The notes below the pieces were generated by a model that made no database searches, was not told where the DNA came from, and saw only the letters and a list, made by a program, of their open reading frames with translations. The translations under genes and the position numbers were made by a program. Shown one piece after another: positions 1-9,336 of a DNA stretch of 64,000 nt (positions are counted from its first letter, which is position 1; every line of letters starts with the position of its first letter). Source of the stretch: Streptomyces syringium (GTDB taxonomy: Bacteria > Actinomycetota > Actinomycetes > Streptomycetales > Streptomycetaceae). The stretch lies in NCBI RefSeq assembly GCF_017876625.1, contig NZ_JAGIOH010000001.1, positions 3,410,001 through 3,474,000 of the forward strand, given 5' to 3'.

Positions 1-227
1 GCCTGGATCTCGCGACGGAGGTCACCCTCGGTCTTGAGGTTCGCGTCCACGTACTCGCGGAGCTTGACCAGGTCCTCTTCGGCCAGGTCACGAACGCGGG
101 TGTTGGGGTTGACGCCGGTCGCTTCCAGCGCCTTCTGCGACTGGGTGCGCCCGATGCCGAAGACGTAGGTGAGGGCGACCTCAACGCGCTTGTCGCGCGG
201 GAGGTCAACGCCGGAAAGGCGTGCCAT
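1..227 (-). CDS. rpsM: 30S ribosomal protein S13 (partial)
   Basis: Only the first 75 codons are in the window; the gene runs off the left edge. The product starts [20 protein letters not shown] and contains the typical S13 block [15 protein letters not shown]13 sits in the head of the 30S subunit and contacts the P-site tRNA and the 50S subunit. It follows infA-rpmJ, the normal order at the start of the alpha operon (rpsM-rpsK-rpsD-rpoA). The ATG was chosen because it gives the family N-terminus. Confidence 0.96.
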   Translation of the reverse strand, partial: MARLSGVDLPRDKRVEVALTYVFGIGRTQSQKALEATGVNPNTRVRDLAEEDLVKLREYVDANLKTEGDLRREIQ

Positions 228-316
228 TGATTGGCTCCTGTGTGTCGGAGGTCTTCCGCAGCACCGTTCCCGTAAGAGTTACGAGCCGGGTCCCCGGCCT
301 CCGCCGGGGGTGTCGT

Positions 317-339
317 CCCCTCGCGTGATCACGCGGGGG
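317..339 (-). terminator. Hairpin between rpmJ and rpsM
   Basis: The palindrome CGCGTGATCACGCG is flanked by CCCC and GGGG, giving a stem of about 11 pairs. No T-tract follows. It could terminate infA-rpmJ transcripts or act in the rpsM leader. The bases just above it (about 338-352) partly resemble the leader element shared by the S10 and str operons. Confidence 0.4.
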
Positions 340-407
340 TCGGGTGTCTGCGTATGTACAAAAATTCGCTTGCGTCGCGCGAAGTACTGCGAGGTGCAGG
401 TTCTGCG

Positions 408-521
408 TCAGCCCTGGCGCTGCTTGTGGCGCAGGTTGTCGCAGATGACCATGACCCGGCCGTGACGGCGGATCACCTTGCACTTGTCGCAGATCTTCTT
501 GACGCTCGGCTTGACCTTCAT
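408..521 (-). CDS. rpmJ: 50S ribosomal protein L36
   Basis: A 37-residue basic protein starting [20 protein letters not shown]. The zinc-ribbon ligands are visible as CDKC, a later Cys (VICDN) and His (LRHKQ), so this is the zinc-binding form of L36. It helps organise 23S rRNA domains near the L6/L16 region. The start ATG gives exactly the usual 37 residues; a longer in-frame extension exists but is not family-like. It lies between infA and rpsM. Confidence 0.97.
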   Translation of the reverse strand: MKVKPSVKKICDKCKVIRRHGRVMVICDNLRHKQRQG

Positions 522-582
522 GGGATGTGAGGTTCTCCGGGTCAGTGCCGTCACCCCGCCCGAAGGGGGGCGTCGACAAGAT

Positions 583-804
583 CTACTTGTAGCGGTAGAC
601 GATCCGGCCACGCGTCAGGTCGTAGGGAGACAGCTCCACGACGACCCGGTCATCCGGGAGGATGCGGATGTAGTGCATCCGCATCTTGCCGCTGATGTGC
701 GCGAGGACCTTGTGACCGTTCTGGAGCTCTACCTTGAACATCGCGTTCGGCAGAGACTCGATCACGGTGCCCTCGATCTCGATGGCACCTTGCTTCTTGG
801 CCAC
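583..804 (-). CDS. infA: Translation initiation factor IF-1
   Basis: 73 residues, the standard IF-1 length, starting [20 protein letters not shown] and ending in RGRIVYRYK. It is a single OB-fold protein that binds the 30S A site and works with IF-2 and IF-3 in start-codon selection. [15 protein letters not shown] is the conserved core. It follows map and precedes rpmJ, and a 316-nt gap upstream leaves room for its own promoter. Confidence 0.97.
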   Translation of the reverse strand: MAKKQGAIEIEGTVIESLPNAMFKVELQNGHKVLAHISGKMRMHYIRILPDDRVVVELSPYDLTRGRIVYRYK

Positions 805-1089
805 GCTTCGCCTTTCGAATCGGCTACCTTGATCGACTCTCCTGAGCCCATACCTATACGGACGCAGGCATGGGGATACACGAGAGCCGACGCATCAGTC
901 TACGTCAGGGCAACCGGAAAGACTAATCCAGGTCCACTGCCCCGCCGCAAAGATCCTTAAGCTGGCTCAGACCTCGCTCACCAGAGCGAGACCGCTCCCG
1001 CGGGACCGGCTCAGGCCAGCGGGACCTCTCCCCCTGACGCCGCTCTCGCGGGATCGGCGCCGGGGCGCCTCACAAGCTTCGAGCGGCTG
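805..1089 (-). promoter_or_regulatory. Gene-free stretch upstream of infA
   Basis: No gene is supported here. On the minus strand a TATAGG hexamer (complement of 853-858) could be a -10 box for infA, but the matching -35 (GTGTAT, 17 nt away) is poor. A small inverted repeat, CTCGCT/AGCGAG, lies at 973-990. The promoter call is weak. Confidence 0.25.
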
Positions 1090-1108
1090 CACCGGACTCC
1101 GTCCGGTG
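1090..1108 (-). terminator. Terminator after map
   Basis: Perfect 8-bp GC-rich stem CACCGGAC/GTCCGGTG with a 3-nt loop, 13 nt past the map stop codon. There is no T-run, which is common in Streptomyces. Confidence 0.6.
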
Positions 1109-1120
1109 GGACCGGCCGGC

Positions 1121-1957
1121 TTACGCCAGCGGGTCGGGCGCCGCCACGACGCCGTACTCCGCGAGCTTCGCCTTGCCGCCGTCGACCGCCGTGAGGACCA
1201 GCGGGCCCTCCTCCGTGAGCGCCACGGAGTGCTCCCAGTGCGAGGACCAGGTGCCGTCGTTCGTCAGGACCGTCCAGTCGTCCTCGAGGACGTGCGTACG
1301 CGCCGTGCCGAGGCTGACCATGGGCTCGATGGCGATGCAGAAGCCGGGGACCAGCTTCGGGCCCTTGCCGCGCTTGCGGGAGACGTAGTTCAGCAGGTGC
1401 GGGTCCATGTGCATCTCGCTGCCGATGCCGTGCCCGCCGTAGTCCTCGATGATCCCGTACTTGCCCGAGGCCGGGCGGGGCTGGCGGCGGATGTAGCCCT
1501 CGATGGCCCGGGAGATGTCCACCAGGCGGTTGCCGTTCTTCACGGCGGCGATACCGGCCCACATGGACTCCTCGGTCACCCGGGAGAGCTCCAGCAGCTC
1601 CGGGGCGTGTCCGGTGCCCACGAAGGCCGTGAAGGCGGCGTCACCGTGCCAGCCGTCGATGATGGCGCCGGCGTCGATGGAGATGATGTCGCCGTCCTTG
1701 AGGACGGTCTTGGTGTCCGGGATGCCGTGCACGACGACCTCGTTCACCGAGGTGCAGATCGTGGCGGGGAAACCGCCGTAGCCCAGGAAGTTCGACTTCG
1801 CACCGTGGTCGGCGATCACCTTGCGGGCCACCTCGTCCAGGTCCTTGGTCGTGGCGCCCGGAACGGCCGCCTCCCGGGTGGCGGCGTGGATGGCGGCGAC
1901 GACCAGCCCCGCCTCGCGCATCTTCGCGATCTGGTCCGGGGTCTTGATCTCGACCAT
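1121..1957 (-). CDS. map: Methionine aminopeptidase, type I
   Basis: 278 residues starting MVEIKTPDQIAKMREAGLVV. This metallo-enzyme removes the initiator Met from new proteins. Pita-bread fold landmarks are present: SVNEVVVHGIPD (His), the metal-ligand stretch SIDAGAIIDGWHGDAAFTA (two Asp), YGGHGIGSEMHMDP (His) and IEPMVSLG (Glu), with a final Glu in the C-terminal HWEHS region. The ATG was chosen over a much longer in-frame extension because it gives the family length. It lies downstream of adk but beyond a strong hairpin, so it may have its own promoter in 1958-2141. Confidence 0.96.
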   Translation of the reverse strand: MVEIKTPDQIAKMREAGLVVAAIHAATREAAVPGATTKDLDEVARKVIADHGAKSNFLGYGGFPATICTSVNEVVVHGIPDTKTVLKDGDIISIDAGAIIDGWHGDAAFTAFVGTGHAPELLELSRVTEESMWAGIAAVKNGNRLVDISRAIEGYIRRQPRPASGKYGIIEDYGGHGIGSEMHMDPHLLNYVSRKRGKGPKLVPGFCIAIEPMVSLGTARTHVLEDDWTVLTNDGTWSSHWEHSVALTEEGPLVLTAVDGGKAKLAEYGVVAAPDPLA

Positions 1958-2141
1958 GACGGCTGGCGCCTTTCTGAACGACGGATGGAACCTCGCGCGG
2001 CTTGTGCCACCACGCATCTGGTGACGGTGTGCCCGCGGGACCGTCGTCAGGCTCTGCCCCGAGGGCGTGAGCGCGTCGGAGGAGGTCCGGCGGGCCCGGG
2101 GCGTCCTCGGTCCTGCGCGGGGCGTGACCGCCCCATACACA

Positions 2142-2179
2142 ATACGGCCGCGATGCCCGGGCGGGCATCGCGGCCGTAT
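2142..2179 (-). terminator. Strong terminator after adk
   Basis: Perfect 17-bp inverted repeat (2142-2158 with 2163-2179) around a 4-nt loop, 25 nt beyond the adk stop. It is the longest perfect stem seen among the ribosomal-block terminators and should separate secY-adk from map. Confidence 0.8.
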
Positions 2180-2204
2180 GCGACTGCTGGGGTGACCGGC
2201 GAGG

Positions 2205-2855
2205 TCAGTCGCGGTCCAGCGCGGCCATGGCCCGCTGGGTGACCTCGGCGACCTTGCCGAGCGCCGAGATCGTCACCACGAGGCCCTGGGCCTTGTAGTA
2301 GTCGATGATCGGCTCGGTCTCGCTGTGGTAGACCTCGAGGCGCTTGCGAACGGTCTCTTCGCTGTCGTCCTCGCGCTGGTACAGCTCGCCGCCGCAGGCG
2401 TCGCAGACACCCTCGGTCTTCGGCGGGTTGTAGATCGCGTGGAAGACGTGGCTGCTCTCGTTGCGGCAGATGCGGCGACCGGCGATCCGCTTGACGACCT
2501 CGTCCTCCGGGACCTCCAGGTCCAGGACGGCGTCGAGCTTCAGCCCGTCGGCCTTCAGGATCCCGTCCAGCGCCTCGGCCTGGGCCAGGTTGCGCGGGAA
2601 GCCGTCCAGCAGGAAGCCGTCGGTGGCGTCGGCCTGCTCCATGCGGTCCTTGGCCATGCCGATGGTGACCTCGTCCGGCACGAGCTGACCGGCGCGCATG
2701 TACTCCTGGGCCTTCTGCCCGAGCGGTGTGCCCTGGCTGATGTTCGCCCGGAAGAGGTCGCCCGTCGAGATGTGCGGGATCGCGAGGTTCTTGGCAAGGT
2801 ACGCGGCCTGCGTTCCCTTGCCGGCGCCGGGCGGCCCGACGAGGACGATTCGCAT
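2205..2855 (-). CDS. adk: Adenylate kinase
   Basis: 216 residues. It interconverts ATP + AMP and 2 ADP. The P-loop GPPGAGKGTQ is at residues 7-16, followed by HISTGDLFR (AMP binding) and DGFPRNLAQAEAL. The LID carries CRNESSHVFH and CDACGGELYQRED; Cys residues there suggest a partly zinc-type LID. The ATG overlaps the secY stop by one base (TGATG), so translation is probably coupled to secY, the usual arrangement. Confidence 0.97.
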   Translation of the reverse strand: MRIVLVGPPGAGKGTQAAYLAKNLAIPHISTGDLFRANISQGTPLGQKAQEYMRAGQLVPDEVTIGMAKDRMEQADATDGFLLDGFPRNLAQAEALDGILKADGLKLDAVLDLEVPEDEVVKRIAGRRICRNESSHVFHAIYNPPKTEGVCDACGGELYQREDDSEETVRKRLEVYHSETEPIIDYYKAQGLVVTISALGKVAEVTQRAMAALDRD

Positions 2856-4168
2856 CAGCGGAGGAACCCTTCGTAATTGCGCTGCTGAAGCTGGCTCTCG
2901 ATCTGCTTCACAGTCTCCAGGCCAACACCGACGATGATCAGGATGCTGGTTCCACCGAACGGGAAGTTCTGGTCCGCGTTAAGTGTGACCAGAGCCACGG
3001 TCGGCACGAGGGCGATCAGGCCCAGGTAGAGAGAGCCGGGCCACGTGATGCGATTCAGCACGTAGCTCAGGTACTCCGCGGTGGGACGTCCTGCCCGGAT
3101 ACCCGGGATGAACCCACCATACTTCTTCATATTGTCGGCAACTTCTTCGGGGTTGAAGGAGATGGCGACATAGAAGAACGCGAAGAAGACGATCAGCAGG
3201 AAGTACGTGGCCATGTAGATCGGGTGGTCACCCTTGACCAGGTTGGCCTGGACCCAGTTCGCCCAGCCCGCCTTGGAGTTGGTGAACTGCACCAGCAGGG
3301 CCGGGATGTACAGCAGCGACGAGGCGAAGATGACCGGGATCACGCCCGCCTGGTTGACCTTGAGCGGAATGTAGGTGGACGTACCGCCGTAGGAACGGCG
3401 GCCGATCATGCGCTTGGCGTACTGAACGGGGATCCTGCGCTGGGCCTGCTCGACGAAGACGACGAGGCCGACCATCGCCAGACCGCACAGGATGACCAGG
3501 CCGAACTCCAGCCAGCCGCCCATCAGGTTGCCCTGCATCTTGATCGCCCAGAGGGCGCCCGGGAAGCCGGCGGCGATGGACGTGAACATCAGGATCGACA
3601 TGCCGTTGCCGATGCCGCGGTCGGTGATGAGCTCACCGAGCCACATGATCAGCGCGGTGCCCGCGGTCATGGTGATGACCATGACGGCCGTAGCGAAGAT
3701 CGACTTGTCCGGGACGATCTGGTTGCCGACGGTGCAGTTGCCGAAGAGCGCGCCGTTGCTGGCGGTGGCCACCAGGCCGGTGCCCTGCAGGATCGCGAGG
3801 GCGACGGTCAGATAACGCGTGTACTGCGTGATCTTTGCCTGGCCGGTCTGGCCCTCCTTCTTGAGGGCTTCCAGACGTGGAATGACGACGGTGAGCAACT
3901 GCAGGATGATGCTCGCCGTGATGTACGGCATGATCCCGAGCGCGAAGATCGTGATTTGCAGCAGCGCGCCACCGCTGAACATGTTCACGAGGCCGAAGAG
4001 GCCCTGACCGCTCTTGGCCTGGTCCATGCACGTCTGAACGTTCTGGTAGTCGACGCCGGGAACGGGTACGTGCGCCCCGAGCCGGAAGAGCACCATGATG
4101 CCCAGCGTGAACAGCAGCTTCTTGCGCAGGTCGGGCGTCTTGAACGCCCGGGCGAACGCGGTGAGCAC
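2855..4168 (-). CDS. secY: Preprotein translocase subunit SecY
   Basis: 437 residues with about ten hydrophobic segments; the channel-forming subunit of the Sec translocon in the plasma membrane. The start is a GTG preceded by an excellent ribosome site (GGAGG, 4 nt away) and gives the N-terminus VLTAFARAFKTPDLRKK. SecY landmarks include GAHVPVPG early, GIGNGMSILMF and RRSYGGTSTYIPLKVNQAG. A 202-nt gap and a hairpin separate it from rplO, so it may be partly uncoupled from the spc operon. It overlaps adk by one base. Confidence 0.97.
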   Translation of the reverse strand: MLTAFARAFKTPDLRKKLLFTLGIMVLFRLGAHVPVPGVDYQNVQTCMDQAKSGQGLFGLVNMFSGGALLQITIFALGIMPYITASIILQLLTVVIPRLEALKKEGQTGQAKITQYTRYLTVALAILQGTGLVATASNGALFGNCTVGNQIVPDKSIFATAVMVITMTAGTALIMWLGELITDRGIGNGMSILMFTSIAAGFPGALWAIKMQGNLMGGWLEFGLVILCGLAMVGLVVFVEQAQRRIPVQYAKRMIGRRSYGGTSTYIPLKVNQAGVIPVIFASSLLYIPALLVQFTNSKAGWANWVQANLVKGDHPIYMATYFLLIVFFAFFYVAISFNPEEVADNMKKYGGFIPGIRAGRPTAEYLSYVLNRITWPGSLYLGLIALVPTVALVTLNADQNFPFGGTSILIIVGVGLETVKQIESQLQQRNYEGFLR

Positions 4169-4320
4169 GGTGCCTCCTGCGCCCCTCACGCAGCCGCGCG
4201 AGAGGTGACGGTCTTGAGGATCGACGAATACATATCAGTCAAAATCCGCACGGACTCATGCCGCGCGGACTGTAACAGTGCACGCCACCTTACCGGCGAC
4301 CGTGCCCCCCTTGGAACGAC

Positions 4321-4356
4321 CAACCGGGGATGCCCCTTTTGGGACATCCCCGGTTG
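4321..4356 (-). terminator. Hairpin between rplO and secY
   Basis: A 12-bp stem (CAACCGGGGATG with its complement at 4345-4356) is extended by three further G-C pairs around a TTTT loop. It lies 14 nt past the rplO stop and about 150 nt before secY. It could be a terminator or an attenuator reducing read-through from ribosomal genes into secY-adk. Confidence 0.6.
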
Positions 4357-4370
4357 TCAGATCAACGAGC

Positions 4371-4826
4371 TCAGACGAGCTCGGTGACGGTGCCGCCAGC
4401 GGCGACAATCTTCTCCTGGGCGGAGCCGGAGACGGCGTCAACCGTCACCTGCAGCGCCACGGAGATCTCGCCGGTGCCGAGCACCTTCACGAGCTGGTTC
4501 TTACGAACCGCGCCCTTGGCGACCAGATCGGCCACCGTGACCTCGCCACCCTGCGGGTAGAGCGCGGCCAGCTTGTCCAGGTTCACGACCTGGAACTCGA
4601 CGCGGAACGGGTTCTTGAAGCCCTTGAGCTTCGGCAGACGCATGTGGAGGGGCATCTGCCCGCCCTCGAAGCGCTGCGGAACCTGGTAACGGGCCTTGGT
4701 GCCCTTGGTACCACGACCTGCGGTCTTACCCTTGGACGCCTCACCACGACCCACACGGGTCTTGGCGGTCTTGGCGCCCGGGGCGGGCCGGAGGTTGTGG
4801 ACCTTCAGCGGGTTCTGCTCCGCCAT
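4371..4826 (-). CDS. rplO: 50S ribosomal protein L15
   Basis: 151 residues starting [20 protein letters not shown], followed by a basic Gly-rich segment ([19 protein letters not shown]) that threads into 23S rRNA. The C-terminal half is the globular L15/L18e fold. The ATG lies one base beyond the rpmD stop region and was preferred to an in-frame start six codons earlier. It is the last ribosomal gene of the spc block before secY. Confidence 0.97.
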   Translation of the reverse strand: MAEQNPLKVHNLRPAPGAKTAKTRVGRGEASKGKTAGRGTKGTKARYQVPQRFEGGQMPLHMRLPKLKGFKNPFRVEFQVVNLDKLAALYPQGGEVTVADLVAKGAVRKNQLVKVLGTGEISVALQVTVDAVSGSAQEKIVAAGGTVTELV

Positions 4827-4827
4827 G

Positions 4828-5010
4828 TCAGTCGACCTCCTCAACCGTCACGAGGTGGCGGACGGTCTGCACCATGCCGCGGATCTCGGGACGGTCCTCC
4901 TTGACAACCACGTCGTTCAGGCGCTTGAGCCCGAGCGAACGCAGGGTGTCGCGGTGGTTCTGCTTGCTACCGATGTAGGACTTAACCTGCGTGACCTTGA
5001 GGCGAGCCAT
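4828..5010 (-). CDS. rpmD: 50S ribosomal protein L30
   Basis: 60 residues starting [20 protein letters not shown], with the L30 core [13 protein letters not shown]. It is a small peripheral 50S protein. It is tightly packed: the ATG overlaps the rpsE stop by one base, and rplO begins within 2 nt of its end. Confidence 0.96.
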   Translation of the reverse strand: MARLKVTQVKSYIGSKQNHRDTLRSLGLKRLNDVVVKEDRPEIRGMVQTVRHLVTVEEVD

Positions 5011-5612
5011 TACGCACCCGCCCCGGCACGCGCCCGCAGCAGTGCGGCGGGGGCGACGTCTTCCAGCGGCAGGCCACGACGGGCCGCGATCTCCTCGGGG
5101 CGCTGAAGGCCCTGAAGCGCGGTCACCGTGGCGTGCACGATGTTGATCGGGTTCGAAGAACCGAGCGACTTCGACAGGATGTCGTGGACGCCGGCGCACT
5201 CGAGCACCGCACGCACCGGGCCACCGGCGATAACACCGGTACCGGGGGAAGCAGGCTTGAGCAGGACGACGCCCGCGGCCTTCTCGCCCTGGATGGGGTG
5301 CGGGATGGTGCCCTGGATGCGCGGGACCTTGAAGAAGTTCTTCTTGGCCTCTTCCACGCCCTTGGCGATGGCCGCGGGAACTTCCTTGGCCTTGCCGTAT
5401 CCGACACCTACGGTGCCGTCACCGTCGCCCACCACGACCAGCGCGGTGAAGCTGAAGCGGCGACCACCCTTGACAACCTTGGCGACGCGGTTGATCGCGA
5501 CAACGCGCTCAACGTACGCGGTCTTCTCGGCGGCAGCGCCACCGTCGCGACCCTTCCGGTCCCGCCGCTCGCCGCCACCGGCACCGCTTCCGCGGCGCTG
5601 GGGTCCAGCCAT
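5010..5612 (-). CDS. rpsE: 30S ribosomal protein S5
   Basis: 200 residues. A Gly/Arg-rich N-terminal tail of about 30 residues (typical of actinobacteria) is followed by the double-stranded RNA-binding fold, with [19 protein letters not shown] and [16 protein letters not shown]5 contributes to decoding fidelity and mRNA entry; the spectinomycin-contact loop around KVVKGGRR looks intact. It overlaps rpmD by one base and lies 46 nt from rplR. Confidence 0.97.
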   Translation of the reverse strand: MAGPQRRGSGAGGGERRDRKGRDGGAAAEKTAYVERVVAINRVAKVVKGGRRFSFTALVVVGDGDGTVGVGYGKAKEVPAAIAKGVEEAKKNFFKVPRIQGTIPHPIQGEKAAGVVLLKPASPGTGVIAGGPVRAVLECAGVHDILSKSLGSSNPINIVHATVTALQGLQRPEEIAARRGLPLEDVAPAALLRARAGAGA

Positions 5613-5658
5613 TGGATTTACCTCTCTCTGTTACGTCCGCTAGCTCCGGAACCGGGGC

Positions 5659-6042
5659 TTAGAACTTCAGCCCGGCTTCGCGGGCGGCGTCCGCCAGAGC
5701 GGCAATGCGCCCGGCGTACTGGTTGCCACCGCGGTCGAACACGACGGCCTCGACGCCGGCGGCCTTCGCACGCTCGGCGACAAGCGCGCCGACCTGCTTG
5801 GCCAGGGCGCTCTTGTCACCCTCGCCGCCACGGATGGACGAGTCCAGGGTCGACGCCGACGCGAGCGTGTGGCCCGCGATGTCGTCGATGACCTGGGCCA
5901 CCATGTGGCGGTTCGAGCGCGTCACCACGAGGCGGGGACGCTCGGGCGTGCCGGAAATCCGCTTACGAACGCGGATGTGGCGACGCTTAATGGCGGCACG
6001 CTTGTAGGCGTCGCCCTTAGCGATCTTCACACCGTATGCCAT
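5659..6042 (-). CDS. rplR: 50S ribosomal protein L18
   Basis: 127 residues, binding 5S rRNA in the central protuberance. Basic N-terminus ([18 protein letters not shown]), then the conserved [19 protein letters not shown]. The C-terminus ends [14 protein letters not shown] as in the family. Only 3 nt separate it from rplF, consistent with one transcript. Confidence 0.97.
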   Translation of the reverse strand: MAYGVKIAKGDAYKRAAIKRRHIRVRKRISGTPERPRLVVTRSNRHMVAQVIDDIAGHTLASASTLDSSIRGGEGDKSALAKQVGALVAERAKAAGVEAVVFDRGGNQYAGRIAALADAAREAGLKF

Positions 6043-6045
6043 GGC

Positions 6046-6585
6046 TTACTTACCAGCCTTTCCGACCTTGCGGCGGATGACCTCACCCGCATACTTCACG
6101 CCCTTGGCCTTGTAAGGGTCAGGCTTGCGAAGCTTGCGGATGTTGGCGGCGACCTCGCCGACCTTCTGCTTGTCGATGCCCTCGACGCTGAGCTTGGTCG
6201 GGGACTCCACCTTGAAGGTGATGCCCTCGGGGGCCTCGATCAGGATCGGGTGGCTGTAGCCCAGGGCGAACTCCAGGTTGGAGCCCTTCGCCTGGACGCG
6301 GTAACCGACACCGCTGATCTCAAGAGCCTTGCTGTAGCCCTGGGTCACGCCGGTGATCATGTTCGCCACCAGCGTGCGGGACAGGCCGTGCAGGGCCTTG
6401 TTCTGACGCTCGTCGTTCGGACGAGTGACGACAAGAGTGCCGTCCTCGGCCTTAGCGATCTCGATGGGCGCGGACACGGCGTGCGCGAGGGAACCCTTGG
6501 GGCCCTTCACATGCACCGTACGGCCATCGATGGTGACGTCCACACCAGCGGGAACCTGGATGGGCAGCCGTCCAATACGCGACAT
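6046..6585 (-). CDS. rplF: 50S ribosomal protein L6
   Basis: 179 residues in two repeated L6 folds: [15 protein letters not shown] at the start and the conserved [19 protein letters not shown] near the end. It lies at the base of the L7/L12 stalk, close to the factor-binding site. It is preceded by rpsH with a 21-nt gap. Confidence 0.97.
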   Translation of the reverse strand: MSRIGRLPIQVPAGVDVTIDGRTVHVKGPKGSLAHAVSAPIEIAKAEDGTLVVTRPNDERQNKALHGLSRTLVANMITGVTQGYSKALEISGVGYRVQAKGSNLEFALGYSHPILIEAPEGITFKVESPTKLSVEGIDKQKVGEVAANIRKLRKPDPYKAKGVKYAGEVIRRKVGKAGK

Positions 6586-6606
6586 TGGCTTTTCCTCCGT
6601 TCCCGA

Positions 6607-7005
6607 TTACCAGACGTAGGCGAGGACTTCCCCACCCACGCCCTTCTTGCTGGCCTGCTGGCCGGTCAGGAGACCGTGGGACGTGGAGATGATCGCCACG
6701 CCCAGGCCGCCGAGGACCTTCGGCAGGTTGGTGGACTTTGCGTAGACCCGCAGGCCCGGCTTCGAGATGCGCTTGATGCCGGCGATCGAGCGCTCGCGGT
6801 TCGGGCCGAACTTCAGCTCGAGGGTCAGGGACTTGCCGACCTCGGCGTCCTCGACCTTCCAGCCGGTGATGTAGCCCTCCTGCTGGAGGATCTCCGCGAT
6901 GTGCGACTTGATCTTGCTGTGCGGCATCGACACGGAGTCGTGGTATGCCGAGTTAGCGTTTCGCAGACGCGTCAGCATGTCTGCGATCGGATCGGTCATG
7001 GTCAT
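6607..7005 (-). CDS. rpsH: 30S ribosomal protein S8
   Basis: 132 residues starting [20 protein letters not shown], with the C-terminal block [13 protein letters not shown]. It is a primary 16S rRNA binder and in many bacteria the translational repressor of the spc operon. The start with this family N-terminus was preferred to an in-frame ATG 15 codons upstream. The 229 nt between it and rpsN hold a small hairpin and possibly a promoter (TACAGT reads as a -10, without a clear -35). Confidence 0.97.
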   Translation of the reverse strand: MTMTDPIADMLTRLRNANSAYHDSVSMPHSKIKSHIAEILQQEGYITGWKVEDAEVGKSLTLELKFGPNRERSIAGIKRISKPGLRVYAKSTNLPKVLGGLGVAIISTSHGLLTGQQASKKGVGGEVLAYVW

Positions 7006-7217
7006 GTTTGGCCTTCGGCCTCTCTCGCCGTGGTTTCCTATCTGCGCCATCCCTCTCCCCGAGCAGAGTCGGGACGGGTGCGGCGCGGGGACCTACGGCG
7101 TAGTAAGACGGTCATGGGCGGCGGGCGCCCAACCCTTCTACTGTACGCGAGCGAAAACGCAACGCGACAAGATCAGGTCGGGCGACCGCCATCCAGGATG
7201 CTTACCGAGAGCCCTGG

Positions 7218-7235
7218 ACACCCCAAGTGGGGTGT
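7218..7235 (-). terminator. Hairpin at the end of rpsN
   Basis: Perfect 7-bp stem ACACCCC/GGGGTGT with loop AAGT, touching the rpsN stop codon. It may be an attenuator or an S8 regulatory site, since S8 controls this part of the spc operon in other bacteria; that role is inference. Confidence 0.4.
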
Positions 7236-7420
7236 TACCAGGAGCTCTTGGTCACGCCCGGCAGCTCGCCACGGTGAGCCATCTCACGAAGGCACACGCG
7301 GCAGAGGCCGAACTTGCGGTAAACGGAGTGCGGGCGGCCGCAGCGCTGGCAGCGGGTGTACGCGCGCACACCGAACTTCGGCTTGCGGGCAGCCTTGGCA
7401 ATAAGAGACTTCTTCGCCAT
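7235..7420 (-). CDS. rpsN: 30S ribosomal protein S14, zinc type
   Basis: 61 residues starting [20 protein letters not shown], with two CxxC pairs (CQRC and CRVC) forming the zinc ribbon of the short S14 form. This is the zinc-dependent copy; streptomycetes usually carry a second, zinc-free S14 elsewhere under Zur control. It lies between rplE and rpsH as expected. Confidence 0.97.
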   Translation of the reverse strand: MAKKSLIAKAARKPKFGVRAYTRCQRCGRPHSVYRKFGLCRVCLREMAHRGELPGVTKSSW

Positions 7421-7425
7421 CTCGC

Positions 7426-7986
7426 TTACGCCTCCTTGAAGGGGAAGCCGAGGTGACGAAGGAGGGCGCGGCCCTCGTCGTCGTTGGTCGCCGTGGTGAC
7501 CACGGTGATGTCCATACCCCGGACGCGGTCGATCTTGTCCTGGTCGATCTCGTGGAACATGACCTGCTCCGTGAGACCGAAGGTGTAGTTGCCCCGACCG
7601 TCGAACTGCTTCGGGGACAGACCACGGAAGTCGCGGATGCGCGGCAGCGCGAGCGACAGCGTACGGTCCAGGAACTCCCACATGCGGTCACCGCGGAGGG
7701 TGACGTGGCAGCCGATCGGCTGCCCCTCACGCAGCTTGAACTGCGCGATCGACTTGCGGGCCTTGGTCACGGCCGGCTTCTGGCCCGTGATCGTGGTGAG
7801 GTCGCGAATCGCGCCGTCGATCAGCTTGGAGTCGCGGGCGGCGTCGCCCACACCCATGTTGACCACGATCTTGGTCAGGCCGGGGACCTGCATGACGTTC
7901 TCGTACGAGAACTCCTCACGGAGCTTCGCGGAGATCTCGTCGCGGTAGCGCTGCTTGAGACGCGGTGCGTTGGTGGTGGCAGTCAT
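7426..7986 (-). CDS. rplE: 50S ribosomal protein L5
   Basis: 186 residues. It binds 5S rRNA and contacts the P-site tRNA. Visible family blocks are [30 protein letters not shown] and [14 protein letters not shown], the last being the loop near tRNA. The ATG overlaps the rplX stop by one base, and rpsN follows after 5 nt. Confidence 0.97.
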   Translation of the reverse strand: MTATTNAPRLKQRYRDEISAKLREEFSYENVMQVPGLTKIVVNMGVGDAARDSKLIDGAIRDLTTITGQKPAVTKARKSIAQFKLREGQPIGCHVTLRGDRMWEFLDRTLSLALPRIRDFRGLSPKQFDGRGNYTFGLTEQVMFHEIDQDKIDRVRGMDITVVTTATNDDEGRALLRHLGFPFKEA

Positions 7987-8309
7987 CAGATGTCCTCACC
8001 GGTGCGCTTGGCAACGCGGATCTTGTTGCCCTCGTCGTCGAAGCGGTAACCGACACGAGTGACGACCTTCTTGCCGTCCTTCTCCACGACGAGCTGAACG
8101 TTGCTCACGTGGATGGGGGCCTCGGTCGTCACGATGCCGCCGGTCTGCGAACCACGAGCGGTCTGGCCGGCCTTGGTGTGCTTCTTGACCCGGTTGACAC
8201 CCTCGACCAGGACGCGGTTCTCGCGGGGCATGGCCACGATGACCTTGCCCTGCTTGCCCTTGTCCTTGCCGGTGATGACCTGAACCAGGTCGCCCTTCTT
8301 GATCTTCAT
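7986..8309 (-). CDS. rplX: 50S ribosomal protein L24
   Basis: 107 residues with an N-terminal KOW motif ([20 protein letters not shown]). It is an assembly-initiator protein near the exit tunnel. It is translationally coupled to rplE by a one-base overlap and lies 3 nt after rplN. Confidence 0.97.
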   Translation of the reverse strand: MKIKKGDLVQVITGKDKGKQGKVIVAMPRENRVLVEGVNRVKKHTKAGQTARGSQTGGIVTTEAPIHVSNVQLVVEKDGKKVVTRVGYRFDDEGNKIRVAKRTGEDI

Positions 8310-8312
8310 CGG

Positions 8313-8681
8313 TTACAGCACCTCCGGCGCGAGCGAGACGATCTTCATGAACTTCTTCTCGCGCAGCTCTCGGCCCACCGGGCCGAAGATACGGGTGCCG
8401 CGGGGGTCACCGTCGTTCTTGAGAACGACAGCGGCGTTCTCGTCGAAACGGATGTACGAGCCGTCGGGACGGCGGCGCTCCTTGACGGTGCGAACGATGA
8501 CGGCCTTGACGACGTCACCCTTCTTCACGTTGCCACCGGGGATCGCATCCTTGACGGTGGCGACGATGACGTCACCGATGCCCGCGTAGCGGCGACCCGA
8601 GCCACCGAGAACACGGATGCAAAGGATCTCCTTGGCACCAGTGTTGTCGGCGACGCGAAGTCGCGACTCCTGCTGGATCAC
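8313..8681 (-). CDS. rplN: 50S ribosomal protein L14
   Basis: 122 residues starting [19 protein letters not shown], with the conserved core [16 protein letters not shown]. It forms part of an intersubunit bridge. A 149-nt gap separates it from rpsQ; a small hairpin there (8808-8830) marks a possible boundary between the S10 and spc transcription units. Confidence 0.97.
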   Translation of the reverse strand: MIQQESRLRVADNTGAKEILCIRVLGGSGRRYAGIGDVIVATVKDAIPGGNVKKGDVVKAVIVRTVKERRRPDGSYIRFDENAAVVLKNDGDPRGTRIFGPVGRELREKKFMKIVSLAPEVL

Positions 8682-8807
8682 GTCTATCTCCTGATCGTCT
8701 GCCGGTTCCCGGCGGGGGCTTCACGGTGCTTGTTCAAAAGCAGCCCCGAAGCCCCGCACCGAGCCTGGCGGAACTTATCCGAGGGAAACCCCTCAGACGG
8801 TTTCTTT

Positions 8808-8830
8808 GGAATTCCCTTGCGGGAATTTCC
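8808..8830 (-). terminator. Hairpin between rpsQ and rplN
   Basis: GGAATTCCC pairs with GGGAATTTCC around a TTGC loop (one bulged T), ending at the rpsQ stop codon. It is a possible attenuator at the S10/spc boundary. Confidence 0.35.
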
Positions 8831-9112
8831 TTACTTGGCCTTCTCGAGGATCTCGACGATGCGCCAGCGCTTGCTCGCCGACAGCGGACGCGTCTCCATG
8901 ATGAGGACGCGGTCGCCGACGCCGGCAGCGTTCTGCTCGTCGTGCGCCTTGAGCTTGTTCGTACGGCGGATGACCTTGCCGTACAGCGCGTGCTTGACGC
9001 GGTCCTCGACGGCGACGACGACGGTCTTGTCCATCTTGTCGCTGACGACGAGACCCTCACGGGTCTTGCGGAAGCCGCGCTCGTTCGTCTCAGTCACATT
9101 CTTCTCGCTCAT
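8831..9112 (-). CDS. rpsQ: 30S ribosomal protein S17
   Basis: 93 residues, an OB-fold 16S rRNA binder needed early in 30S assembly. Conserved core: [20 protein letters not shown] and [12 protein letters not shown]. Its ATG overlaps the rpmC stop by one base. Confidence 0.97.
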   Translation of the reverse strand: MSEKNVTETNERGFRKTREGLVVSDKMDKTVVVAVEDRVKHALYGKVIRRTNKLKAHDEQNAAGVGDRVLIMETRPLSASKRWRIVEILEKAK

Positions 9113-9336
9113 CAGGCGCTCTCCACCGTCTCGATGCCCAGCTCGCGCTCGCGCATCAGGGTGTAGATCCGGGCGATGTCCTTACGGACGGACTTGAGCC
9201 GACCGTGGTTCTCGAGCTGCCCGGTCGCCGCCTGGAAGCGGAGGTTGAACAGCTCTTCCTTGGCCTCACGGAGCTTCGCGACGAGGTCCTCGTCGTTCAG
9301 CTCACGCAGCTCGGTCGCCTTGATACCAGCGGCCAT
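9112..9336 (-). CDS. rpmC: 50S ribosomal protein L29
   Basis: 74 residues, two helices ([20 protein letters not shown]), located beside the tunnel exit where SRP and trigger factor dock. The ATG overlaps the rplP stop (TGATG); a GTG one codon earlier is possible but less likely. Confidence 0.96.
   Translation of the reverse strand: MAAGIKATELRELNDEDLVAKLREAKEELFNLRFQAATGQLENHGRLKSVRKDIARIYTLMRERELGIETVESA

Noticed and set aside
478..960. 160-codon plus-strand frame over infA
   Set aside because: Antisense to infA and its leader, with no recognisable domain.
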